Assembly: GCA_964372275.1 (NCBI GenBank)
Contig: CAYJRR010000015.1
Coordinates: forward strand, 34,205 to 49,402
Length of the DNA: 15,198 nucleotides
Source of the DNA: CAYJRR01 sp964372275 [NCBI: uncultured bacterium]
GTDB lineage: Bacteria; CAYJRR01
Reading direction: 5' to 3'
Part shown: in pieces, positions 1-7,046 of the stretch
How the letters are laid out: each line of letters starts with the position of its first letter
Numbering within the stretch: position 1 is the stretch's first letter
Notes under the pieces: model-generated
What the model saw: the letters and a program-made list of their open reading frames with translations, nothing else
Told to the model about the DNA's origin: nothing
Databases searched by the model: none
Made by a program: the position numbers and the translations under genes

Positions 1-1156
1 ACAGATGCGCCGACTTCACGGGCGTGGCGAGCGCCTTGGCCACGGTCGCCTGCGCGGCGTCGACGTCGCCGGCCGCCAGCTGCGCGCGCGCGAGCGGAAT
101 CCAGCTCGAAACGTTCGGGCGCGCCTCGGCGTTCCGGGTGAGCATCGCGACGGCCCCGGGAAGGTCGAGGCCGTGGTCGACGAGGAAGGTCCCCATGTGT
201 TGCCAGGTCGCCTCGGGGAACTCGGCCGCTTGCTCCCGGAAGATCTCGTGCGCCCGATCGACGAGCGGTTTGGCCTTCGCCGGAACCTCGATCAGCGAGG
301 CCAGCGCCCCCATGAACTCGGGGTCCTCGCCTTTGGACAGGATCTCCTGGTACCGGCGAACCGCCGCGTCGCGGTTCCCCAGCAGCGCGTCGACCTCCGC
401 CCGATGCTCGGCGGCGAGCACCGACGCCGGATCGGCCGACAGCGCCCGGTCGTATCGCGACGTGGCCTTCTCGAGCTCCCCCGATTCGAGATGACGGATG
501 CCGCGCTGCACGTGCAGCCAGGCGGCGAACCCGTCTTGCGCGGGCGGCACCTTCGACTCCGCGCGATCGAACAACCGATCGGCCTCGGCCACGTTCCCGC
601 GCTCGTACTCCAGGTTGGCGAGAGAGGCCAGCGACGCGAAGTCCTCCTTCGCGGAAGCGACCCGTTTCCACATCGACCACGCGTCGTCGTAGCGCCCTTT
701 CGACAGCGCCACGTCGGCGAGCAACGCCTCCGTCTCGAGCGGGTCGGGATCGCGGATCGTACGGGCCCGGGCGAGGTCGGCTTCGGCGTCGGCGAAACGG
801 TGCAGGGCCATCGACGCGCGGGCGCGCGCCTTCAGCAGCTCGGCGGTCGGCACGCGGTCGATCCCGATCGTCGCGTATCGGATCGCCTCGCGGAACGATC
901 CGAGATCGCCGCGGAGGTGGCCGCGCTTCAGGAGAACGGAGACCAGCCGTCCGAGGAATCCCGACGCCGGATTCCCGTCGACCTGCGCCTTCAGGTGGGC
1001 GATCAGCGCGAGGTTGTCGTGCTCCTGCTCGCGGGAAAGACGAGGGGCCCCGGTCTCCCGGGACCCCTCGTTCGACTCCTCCGCCGGACCGCCGCGGCAA
1101 CCCCCGATCGTCAGCGACGATACGAGGAGAAGGATCCGCGACGCTCGGCGGGTCAT
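1..1156 (-). CDS. TPR-repeat lipoprotein (C-terminus beyond the window)
   Basis: The first 385 residues are visible and the frame is still open at base 2, so the C-terminus is missing. The N-terminus is a lipoprotein signal: MTRRASR, then a hydrophobic stretch, then lipobox I-G-G-C with Cys20. The rest is almost wholly helical and alanine-rich, with repeated TPR-like units such as residues around YDDAW, ERGNVAEADRLFDRA and LESGELEKATSRYDRAL. This fits a tetratricopeptide scaffold anchored to a membrane facing the periplasm. TPR proteins usually hold protein complexes together; no catalytic motif is seen. The ATG is preceded by AAGG at suitable spacing. It starts 13 bases after the stop of the DUF4331 lipoprotein gene, so it is probably the third gene of that operon and may be a partner of the DUF4331 pair. 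That partnership is inference. Confidence 0.85.
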   Translation of the reverse strand, partial: MTRRASRILLLVSSLTIGGCRGGPAEESNEGSRETGAPRLSREQEHDNLALIAHLKAQVDGNPASGFLGRLVSVLLKRGHLRGDLGSFREAIRYATIGIDRVPTAELLKARARASMALHRFADAEADLARARTIRDPDPLETEALLADVALSKGRYDDAWSMWKRVASAKEDFASLASLANLEYERGNVAEADRLFDRAESKVPPAQDGFAAWLHVQRGIRHLESGELEKATSRYDRALSADPASVLAAEHRAEVDALLGNRDAAVRRYQEILSKGEDPEFMGALASLIEVPAKAKPLVDRAHEIFREQAAEFPEATWQHMGTFLVDHGLDLPGAVAMLTRNAEARPNVSSWIPLARAQLAAGDVDAAQATVAKALATPVKSAHL

Positions 1157-1169
1157 CGGCGACCTTGCG

Positions 1170-1706
1170 CTAGTGCGGCGCCGCGAGGTACGGGAACTCC
1201 GTCAGGAAGTCGACGTCGTTCTCGTCGATGTGGTCGGTCAGGATCGCCGCGCTCGTCCCCGAGCAGAAGGTCGCCCCGCCGTTCGACGAGTAGACCGACA
1301 GCAGCAGCAGGTCGAACACGTCGTCCTCCAGCGTGCGCCCGTTGAGGAAGCCGCTGGTGGTGGTGGTGGTGATCGTCAGGACGTCGGGGAGCAGCGCGCT
1401 CGTCAGCGATGCCGGCGGGCAGGCGTGCAGCAGCCCGACCACCGTCGGCAGCGCCGAGCCGAAGGCCGCCTCGTCGGCGGAGGGGCTCGCCGCGTTGAAC
1501 GCGTCCGACGACGCGCCCGACGTGTCGAGCACCTTCTTGATGATGGTGTTGAGTGCCGGGCGCCCCTTGCGGTCGATCCGCGTCGGGCTGTCGGCCGGGT
1601 CCTCGAACGAAGGCCCGTCCTTCTTCTTCTCGTCTCCGCCGCAGGCCGCGATGCCGATCCCGAGGGCCAGACCCGCGAGCACCAAGATCAGTCGATTGGT
1701 CTTCAT
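1170..1706 (-). CDS. DUF4331 C-terminal half, lipoprotein
   Basis: This gene encodes 178 residues. I chose the ATG at 1706 because it gives a clean lipoprotein signal (MKTNRLILVLAGLALG, lipobox I-A-A-C, Cys22) and is preceded by GAGAGGG about 6 bases upstream. The upstream extension of the frame is only a shadow of the neighbouring gene. After a charged linker (DEKKK), the mature part carries what I recognise as the C-terminal part of DUF4331 proteins. Its landmarks are IDRKGRPALNT near residue 44, DAFNAASP, LLPDVLT, NGRTLEDDVFD and the ending DHIDENDVDFLTEFPYLAAPH. A run of five threonines sits in the middle, encoded by a triplet repeat. The N-terminal half of the family is the gene just upstream, with an 11-base gap. 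The biochemical role of DUF4331 is unknown to me. Two cysteines in the mature part could form disulfides in the periplasm. Confidence 0.85.
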   Translation of the reverse strand: MKTNRLILVLAGLALGIGIAACGGDEKKKDGPSFEDPADSPTRIDRKGRPALNTIIKKVLDTSGASSDAFNAASPSADEAAFGSALPTVVGLLHACPPASLTSALLPDVLTITTTTTSGFLNGRTLEDDVFDLLLLSVYSSNGGATFCSGTSAAILTDHIDENDVDFLTEFPYLAAPH

Positions 1707-1717
1707 GGGTTTCCCTC

Positions 1718-2455
1718 TCACTCTTCCGTGCTCGCCCAGATGGCGAGGTTGGAGCTGGCGAAGTCGGTTAGCGGAACCTCGATCACGATCGCCGAGACGT
1801 TGGCGCCGGCGAAGGTGTCGGTGACGTCGGTCGGATAGGCGCCGAACTGCGGCGCCCCGAGGCACCCGGTCCCCCCGGTGCTCCGGTCGCAGCTCCCCAG
1901 GAAGCACTTGTCGGTCGATCCGTAGCAGCTGGTGAACCCCTTGTAGTTGGTCGCACCGCCGCCGAGGAGGCTGAAGAAGAACGGATCGTCGCGCGGACCG
2001 GCGAAGACCTTCACCGCGTGGTCGTCGGAAGTGACGATCCTCGGCTCGGCGTCGGCCCCGTCGTGGGCGGTATTGATCCGCCCGATGATGTCGTCGTCCT
2101 CCCCCTCGCCGTGTCCGGTACCGCGCACGCGGACGTACTGCTTGCTCCCCACGTCCGCGAACTGGAAGAGGTACGTCTTCTCGTCGGTCGCCACGTTCCC
2201 GTCGCTGTCGACGTGAATGCGGTATTCGGCGGTGGTCGAGAAGTGGAAGTCCTCGGTCGCGACCGGCCCGCTGAACGGGTTGACGGTCACCACCATCACC
2301 AAGGAAGCCCCGCTCTTGAAGGCGTAGACGTCGTTGATGTCGGTCGTCGGGTCCGCTTCCACACTCGGCGAATCACGGTGATCCGCCGCGTAGGCGGGCG
2401 TCGCCGCCAGCGCCAAGGCGCCGGCCATCGCCGTCCGCAGATGCCATCCTTTCAT
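1718..2455 (-). CDS. DUF4331 N-terminal half, exported
   Basis: This gene encodes 245 residues. The Sec signal peptide ends at AYA-ADH (cleavage after residue 23), and the mature protein opens with the DUF4331 hallmark ADHRDSPSVEADPTTDINDVYAF. It is beta-rich, with TVNPFSGP, YRIHVDSDG and TYLFQFADV, and ends at VIEVPLTDFASSNLAIWAST. That is about where a full-length DUF4331 protein continues into the IDRxGRPALNT part, which here is encoded by the next gene. Four cysteines at 177, 184, 189 and 198 form a tight cluster that suggests disulfides or a metal site. The start ATG has GAGGGGGA close upstream. There is no transmembrane anchor, so the product should be periplasmic or secreted, while its other half is lipid-anchored. 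A DUF4331 assignment is confident; the function is not known. Confidence 0.9.
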   Translation of the reverse strand: MKGWHLRTAMAGALALAATPAYAADHRDSPSVEADPTTDINDVYAFKSGASLVMVVTVNPFSGPVATEDFHFSTTAEYRIHVDSDGNVATDEKTYLFQFADVGSKQYVRVRGTGHGEGEDDDIIGRINTAHDGADAEPRIVTSDDHAVKVFAGPRDDPFFFSLLGGGATNYKGFTSCYGSTDKCFLGSCDRSTGGTGCLGAPQFGAYPTDVTDTFAGANVSAIVIEVPLTDFASSNLAIWASTEE

Positions 2456-2503
2456 TCCGTCCCCCTCGGTTTCCGTGCTGCGTTATGCGACGTAGCGGTC
2501 GCG

Positions 2504-2533
2504 AGGATACGGAGTTCGGGCGAGCCGATGCAA
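2504..2533 (-). promoter_or_regulatory. Possible sigma-70 promoter for the DUF4331 operon
   Basis: Read on the minus strand there is TTGCAT (2528-2533), an 18-base spacer and TATCCT (2504-2509), about 50 bases upstream of the DUF4331 start. The -10 matches TATAAT at four of six positions, the -35 only at three. It lies in the 95-base gap between the unknown exported gene and the DUF4331 gene. That is where a promoter is expected if the two are separate transcripts. This is pattern matching only. Confidence 0.3.
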
Positions 2534-2550
2534 CCGCTCTTTTCGGCGTG

Positions 2551-3633
2551 TCAGGGGGTCGTGCAGTCGGCGGAGGGTTCACCGAGCACCAGATCGATCG
2601 CCCGCCGTGCGCCGCGCGCGGTGGCCGCGATCCCGCTCTTGAGGAGTCCCGCGACCTCGAGAGCGGCCGCGCGCAATCTTCGCGTCGCGCCGTGGTTGCG
2701 CAGCCACCGGTCGATCGACAACTCGACCTCGATCCCGATCCCGGTCGCCAGCCCCGCCCCCGCCATCACCTTGGCCCCGATCCGCGCCGTCATCCGGGTC
2801 CAGTCGATCTTGAAGTACACCCCGGTATCGGCGCCGACGCCGTAGCCGACCGACGCGGAGAAAAGGGCGTTGATCGCGACGCCGTGGAAGGAGAGCTGGC
2901 TGCTGGTGAAGCCGGCCAGCGTCGCGCCGGCGAACGCCCCGAGACGCGCGCCAGTCGACACCCCCTCCCAGCCGAGACGCGTGTAGGCACCGGCCGACAC
3001 GTCGGCCCCCAGGCTCGTCCACGCCGTCCCGTACGCCAGTCCCCTCATCGGCGACCGCTTGTCGCCGAACCGTGCGACATCGGAGGTTGCGGTCAGCCCC
3101 AGCAGCGTCACCGAACCGCATACGCCGCCGCCGCCGATCAGTCCCGCAGGGGTCAAGCCAATCCCGGCGTAGCTTGCCGACCAGAGTCCAAGCAGGTCGA
3201 CGCTCGCCTCGCCGAATCGCCCACGTGCGATCGGGATCTCGCCCCGCTTCACCATTCCGGCGGTCAGACCGCCGAACCACTCACGCTCCGTGTGGAGGAA
3301 GGTGATGCCGATTCCGTCCCCGCCGGCGGCGGCGGCGTCGACAGCCGCGGTGATCTCCTCTGTGCCGAGCGGCCGGTTGGTCCGCTTGTTGACGAAGCGC
3401 CCGTCCTCGGTCCGCGCAAGAACGATCCCGTCCCCCCACGCCGACTCGAACCAGGGGGCCAGGTCGTGGCCCCACGCCGGATCGGCGAAGCTGGTCGTGG
3501 TGAAGTCGGGCGGCCACGCCTCCTCGTCCTCGCCGATCGGCGGCGGCGTGTCGGCGGCGGAACCGGTCTCCGTGCCCGCCGCCAGAACGGCCAGCGACAA
3601 CGCGAGCGAGAAGATCGTCCGGCGGAGCGCCAT
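2551..3633 (-). CDS. Exported glycine/alanine-rich protein of unknown function
   Basis: I do not recognise the family. The product is 360 residues from the ATG at 3633, chosen because it begins a typical Sec signal (MALRR, hydrophobic stretch, cleavage near GSA-ADT). In-frame ATGs at 3660 and 3678 would only lengthen the n-region. The mature protein starts acidic and aromatic (GEDEEAWPPDF, DPAWGHDLAPWFESAWGDG). From about residue 145 to 305 it becomes a run of alternating small and hydrophobic residues with many GxG and GxxxG patterns (GLIGGGGVCGS, LGAFAGATLAGF, SVGYGVGADTGVYF, AGAGLATGIGIEVELS). It ends in a basic, helical tail of about 50 residues. The middle could be a beta-structured or glycine-zipper membrane region; that is inference. 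No start has a strong ribosome binding site. It is divergent from the FHA activator gene, which could regulate it. Confidence 0.75.
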   Translation of the reverse strand: MALRRTIFSLALSLAVLAAGTETGSAADTPPPIGEDEEAWPPDFTTTSFADPAWGHDLAPWFESAWGDGIVLARTEDGRFVNKRTNRPLGTEEITAAVDAAAAGGDGIGITFLHTEREWFGGLTAGMVKRGEIPIARGRFGEASVDLLGLWSASYAGIGLTPAGLIGGGGVCGSVTLLGLTATSDVARFGDKRSPMRGLAYGTAWTSLGADVSAGAYTRLGWEGVSTGARLGAFAGATLAGFTSSQLSFHGVAINALFSASVGYGVGADTGVYFKIDWTRMTARIGAKVMAGAGLATGIGIEVELSIDRWLRNHGATRRLRAAALEVAGLLKSGIAATARGARRAIDLVLGEPSADCTTP

Positions 3634-3812
3634 GGGGTCGCCCGTCCGAGCAATCCCCATGCCCCGGAGAGTCCGCATTCGGTGCGCGAAAGCCCCGAGA
3701 TTCCGGGCCAGTTCGGCTTGGCACAGCGTTGTGGGTGCGACCGCCGGGACATCCCCAACCCAGGGGCGGACTTTGACCTCCCCGATCGAGATCGCGTAGC
3801 GTGGATCGTTCG
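3634..3812. other. Divergent intergenic region between the unknown exported gene and the FHA activator
   Basis: About 180 bases contain the control signals for both flanking genes. On the plus strand, TTGACC (3773-3778) and TAGCGT (3797-3802) with an 18-base spacer form a weak promoter-like pair just before the activator start, which would make its leader very short. A sigma-54-like TTGGCAC at 3718-3724 has no proper -12 element at the right distance. One copy of a 15-bp repeat, also found upstream of the FAD oxidase, lies at 3662-3676. I see no RNA gene here. Confidence 0.4.
3662..3676 (-). repeat. 15-bp repeat, copy 1, with CGGA-N3-TCCG dyad
   Basis: CCCCGGAGAGTCCGC occurs here and at 7047-7061. 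The next four bases match three of four, so 18 of 19 positions agree. It contains the inverted repeat CGGA-GAG-TCCG. This copy lies 29 bases upstream of the chosen start of the unknown exported protein, on the same side as in copy 2. It might be a shared operator or leader element; chance similarity in GC-rich DNA remains possible. Confidence 0.45.
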
Positions 3813-5192
3813 ATGGCCCGGCACGACCCGCCCGACGACGCGTCGTCCACGGTCGCGTCGACGCGGCCGGTCTACGGCAAGGGGGCGCCGCTCCCGTTGA
3901 CCCTCCACCGCCTCGCCCTCCGCATCGAGGGGCGCAGCGGGGACCGCGCGGTGGAGATCGACCGGGACGTGGCGCGCATCGGCACCGCGCCGGACAACGA
4001 CGTCGTCCTGTCGGACGACTCCGTCAGCCGCTACCACGCGGAGCTGGTGCGCACCCCGCGCGGGTGGCGCGTGCGCGATCTCGAATCGACCAACGGGACG
4101 ACGCTGCAGGGGCCCGGGGAGCTCCCCGGAGGAGCCCGTATGGGCGGACACGGCTCGCGCGTCGTCGAGGCTTATCTCGCCGACGGGTCGGTGCTCGGCC
4201 TCGGCGAGACGAGGATCCGGGTGCGGGCCGTCGACGAGGTGGTCTCGGTCGACCCGTCGCAGACCGACCGTTTCGGGGAGCTGTGCGGCGCGACGCTGCC
4301 GATGCGGCAGCTGTTCGGACTGCTGGCGAAGCTATCCCCCACCGACGTGACGGTGCTGCTCCTGGGAGAGACCGGCTCGGGGAAGGAGCTCGCCGCGCGG
4401 GCGATCCACGAGGGGAGCCGCCGCCGCACCAAGCCGTTCGTGGTGGTCGACGCCGCGTCGGTCGCCGCGAACCTGGTGGAGAGCGAGCTGTTCGGCCACG
4501 AGCGCGGCGCCTTCACCGGCGCCGACCGCCGGCGGGTCGGGGCGTTCGAGGCGGCCGACGGCGGAACGGTCTTCCTCGACGAGATCGGCGAGCTTCCGCT
4601 CGAACAGCAGCCGACGCTGCTGCGCGTGCTCGAGCGCCGCGAAGTGAAGCGGGTCGGGTCGAACGAGATCCGCCACGTCGACGTCCGGGTGGTGGCCGCG
4701 ACGCATCGCGACCTGCCGAAGCTCGTCGCCGAGGGCCGCTTCCGCGAGGACCTCTGGTTCCGTCTCGCCGTCGCAGAGGTGCGGCTGCCGCCGCTGCGCG
4801 AGCGCCTCGACGACCTTCCCCTGCTGCTCGCGCGGTGGATGGAGACGGGCGGCGGCCGGATCTCCGCCGAAGCGGTGACGCTGCTCAAGGGGCACCGCTG
4901 GCCCGGGAACGTGCGCGAGCTGCGCAACGTCTGGGAGCGCGCGCGGGCGCTGGCCGGCGACGAGACGGTCGAGCCGAAGCATCTGGCCTCGCTTGCCGCC
5001 GCCGGCGTCCCGCCCCCCGAGGGGGCCGCGACGGAGACGAGCCTCGCGGGGAAGAGCCTCGCAGAGATCGAGAAGCTGGCGATCGCGGCAACCCTGGCGG
5101 CGAACAAGGGGAACAAGGCGGCGACGTCGCGGGACTTGGGGATCGCGTATTCGACGTTGCTGGAGAAGCTCAAGCGCTACGGAGTGGGGTAG
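3813..5192 (+). CDS. FHA-domain sigma-54-dependent transcription activator
   Basis: This is a bacterial enhancer-binding protein of 459 residues from the ATG at 3813; a GTG four codons earlier (3801) is equally possible, and neither has a clear ribosome site. An FHA domain at about 35-140 carries RIG, SRYHAEL and DLESTNGT, the phosphothreonine-binding signature. The AAA+ sigma-54 interaction domain spans about 155-380. It has Walker A GETGSGKE (186), the sigma-54 contact loop GAFTGA (232), Walker B GGTVFLDEIGE (250), FREDLWFRL (310, arginine-finger region) and RWPGNVRELRN (362, sensor II). The C-terminus (about 415-459) is a Fis-type helix-turn-helix. All key AAA+ residues are present, so it should be active. 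With FHA rather than a receiver domain, its input is probably a Ser/Thr kinase, not a histidine kinase. A glycine-rich insert of about 15-18 residues follows STNGT in the FHA domain. Confidence 0.95.
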   Translation: MARHDPPDDASSTVASTRPVYGKGAPLPLTLHRLALRIEGRSGDRAVEIDRDVARIGTAPDNDVVLSDDSVSRYHAELVRTPRGWRVRDLESTNGTTLQGPGELPGGARMGGHGSRVVEAYLADGSVLGLGETRIRVRAVDEVVSVDPSQTDRFGELCGATLPMRQLFGLLAKLSPTDVTVLLLGETGSGKELAARAIHEGSRRRTKPFVVVDAASVAANLVESELFGHERGAFTGADRRRVGAFEAADGGTVFLDEIGELPLEQQPTLLRVLERREVKRVGSNEIRHVDVRVVAATHRDLPKLVAEGRFREDLWFRLAVAEVRLPPLRERLDDLPLLLARWMETGGGRISAEAVTLLKGHRWPGNVRELRNVWERARALAGDETVEPKHLASLAAAGVPPPEGAATETSLAGKSLAEIEKLAIAATLAANKGNKAATSRDLGIAYSTLLEKLKRYGVG

Positions 5193-5218
5193 AGGCCGAA
5201 ACGGGTCCGAATCGGCTA

Positions 5219-5261
5219 TCGAGTCGAGTCGGCCTCGGCGACCGATTCGGCTCGACTTCGA
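5219..5261. terminator. Strong hairpin between convergent genes
   Basis: TCGAGTCGAG (5219-5228) pairs with CTCGACTTCGA (5251-5261) over ten base pairs with one bulged T. The stem extends by four further pairs, including two G-T pairs, to a loop of about 14 bases. An overlapping alternative pairs CCGAATCGG (5207-5215) with CCGATTCGG (5242-5250). It lies in the 91-base gap between the activator stop and the oxidase stop, so it probably ends transcription from both sides. There is no classical U-tract on either strand, only AAAA just after it on the plus strand. Confidence 0.55.
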
Positions 5262-5283
5262 AAATACGCGCGGGACTTCGCCG

Positions 5284-7038
5284 TCAGCGCGGCGGCGCAG
5301 GCGGTGGCGCTGGATCGAGCAGAAGCCTTCGCTGCCAACGGTTGGTGAATCGACCACGGGGATCGAGCTCTTCGCGGACGCGCAGAAAGTTCTCCAAGTC
5401 CGGATAGGCCTGCGCGATCTGCTCCCTGGAGAGACACTCCGGCAAGAGTTTGCCCCAGTGCATGCGAACGTTCGCCGTCCCCAGCTCGGCAGAAAGCGCC
5501 TGATAGAGGGCGCTTACGAATCGGCGCGACATCTCCTGCGTTGATTCGCTTTCACCGGCGAAGGACAGATCGAACATGGCCACGTCTTCCGGATGGCCGA
5601 GCGAGGCCTCGGTCGCCTTGACGAATCGGATGAGGATGGGGAAGGTCACGAGTTCACGGTTCTGGGCAAACTCTGCCGTGACCCGACGGAACACCTCCAT
5701 CGCGCGAAGATATGCGTCGCCCCGGATCGGGACGCTGATCTCCGCTCCCTGGGTCGCGACGCGAACGTGGCGATCCTCGTTCTTGAAGACGTTGTAGCTT
5801 CGGTTGGTGTGTTCCGCGTCCGCCATCGCCTTCATGCCGCGGCTGATCATCCCGGGCAAGAGCTTGGGAAAGTACTTGCCGATCTTCTCCGTGAGTCCCA
5901 CCACCGTTTTCTCGGCGTGGTGAGACAACATCTCGTTGGGTCGTGAGTGTTCGGGCTTCACGAAGAAGCGGCGCAGCGGGTTTGCCTTTCGGGGGTTGGC
6001 GAAACTGGCGGGTTCGTGCTGCTCGAATGCGCGCTGCCTCTCATCGTCGACCGGGTGCCGCGACGTGACGATCACCGCGTCGGTGTAGGGGCTCCACAGA
6101 ACGTCGAGGTAGCGGGAACGCTCGGGATGTCCCGAAAACTGCCGAGCGTTGCCCGCCGCAGGGCGATCCGTCTCCATGATGTTGTAGACGTTCTCGCCCG
6201 CGAGGACCTCCTGTGCCGCCCGTCCTGTCGTCGCGGTGCGAACTTCGGTCATGTGATGACGCGCGACCGTCTTGACGACGTAGCTGTGGACGACGCCGAG
6301 CATCCCCAGATGAATCTGCGAAGCACGAAACGTCTCGTCGGCCTGCACGAGCGTCCAGTCGGGATGGGTGGCTTGGAAGCGTTCCGGATCGGTCATTCCA
6401 TCCGTCGGCTCGATACGGATCCTGCGACCGTTGGCCGTGACGAGGTCGACGCCCTGAACGATGTCGCCGATGGGACCGTGCTTCAAGATCGAGCCGTGCG
6501 TGCCGGTGGCCAGTGCGCCGCCGAGGGTCTGCCCGTCGTACCCACCCAGGGACGGCAGGGCTTGCCCTTCGCGGTCCCACAACGTCTGGTTGATCTCGCG
6601 AAGCGTCGTGCCGGAACCGATTCGGAAAAGGTTGGACGCGGCGACCGACTCTTTCAGTTCCTTCTCATCCACACGTTCGACGAATCGGAATCCCTCCGGC
6701 TCGACGTAGACTCCGCTGGATTGCGCGACGGGCGACCAAGAATGCCGCGACCCGCCCGCCTTGATCTCCGCCTCCGGCGGGAGCGCCTGGTCGAGGTACC
6801 GCAGTGATTCACTCAGCTCTTGGAGGGTCGTCGGTCGCAGCGAAAGCGCCGTCCATCGCTGGTTGCCTCCGTTGTTCACCCATACCTTCTCGCGGAGATC
6901 CTCGGCGAGCTCGCGCAGTGGTTCCTCCGCGGATGGACAGTCCTCCCGGAAGCCTCCGGTTTGCCCCGCGTCTACAGCGAAGGGAAGACAGAGAATTGCG
7001 AATGCGATGACCGCCGGCCACGTGCGAGATCTGCCCAT
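5284..7038 (-). CDS. Exported FAD-binding oxidase, gulonolactone/arabinonolactone oxidase type
   Basis: This gene encodes 584 residues of the vanillyl-alcohol-oxidase superfamily: an FAD_binding_4 domain at the N-terminal side and an ALO-type C-terminal domain. The start at 7038 follows GGGGAGGGGA at ideal spacing. Residues 1-24 are a Sec signal (MGRSRTWPAVIAF, cleavage near VDA-GQ). FAD-site landmarks are VWVNNGGNQRW (51), GGSRHSWSP (95), GSGTTLREIN (141), and LPSLGGYDGQTLGGALATGTHGS (161). His99 matches the histidine that carries covalent FAD in alditol and lactone oxidases. The C-terminus has HWGK and LDPRGRFTNRW, family hallmarks. Such enzymes oxidise aldonolactones or sugar alcohols with O2 or another acceptor; the substrate cannot be read from sequence. 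The base composition looks less GC-rich than that of its neighbours, which may mean more recent acquisition. A 161-base gap separates it from the VTT gene upstream. Confidence 0.92.
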   Translation of the reverse strand: MGRSRTWPAVIAFAILCLPFAVDAGQTGGFREDCPSAEEPLRELAEDLREKVWVNNGGNQRWTALSLRPTTLQELSESLRYLDQALPPEAEIKAGGSRHSWSPVAQSSGVYVEPEGFRFVERVDEKELKESVAASNLFRIGSGTTLREINQTLWDREGQALPSLGGYDGQTLGGALATGTHGSILKHGPIGDIVQGVDLVTANGRRIRIEPTDGMTDPERFQATHPDWTLVQADETFRASQIHLGMLGVVHSYVVKTVARHHMTEVRTATTGRAAQEVLAGENVYNIMETDRPAAGNARQFSGHPERSRYLDVLWSPYTDAVIVTSRHPVDDERQRAFEQHEPASFANPRKANPLRRFFVKPEHSRPNEMLSHHAEKTVVGLTEKIGKYFPKLLPGMISRGMKAMADAEHTNRSYNVFKNEDRHVRVATQGAEISVPIRGDAYLRAMEVFRRVTAEFAQNRELVTFPILIRFVKATEASLGHPEDVAMFDLSFAGESESTQEMSRRFVSALYQALSAELGTANVRMHWGKLLPECLSREQIAQAYPDLENFLRVREELDPRGRFTNRWQRRLLLDPAPPPAPPR

Positions 7039-7046
7039 CGTCCCCT

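Noticed and set aside
1014-1838. Plus-strand open frame of 274 codons across the TPR and DUF4331 genes
   Set aside because: The arginine-rich product is typical of a wrong frame in high-GC DNA, and it crosses two real minus-strand genes.
1170-1907. Longer form of the DUF4331 lipoprotein starting at 1907
   Set aside because: The extra 67 residues are a shadow of the overlapping upstream gene. The lipoprotein signal and ribosome site place the start at 1706.
3718-3734. Sigma-54 promoter-like TTGGCAC before the FHA activator gene
   Set aside because: The -24 half is perfect, but the -12 half reads TGTG at correct spacing and TTGT only with one base too few. The required GC at -12 is absent.
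5947-6807. Long plus-strand open frame of 286 codons inside the FAD oxidase gene
   Set aside because: It is the antisense shadow of a well-supported enzyme, has no homology that I recognise and arises from GC-rich third positions.
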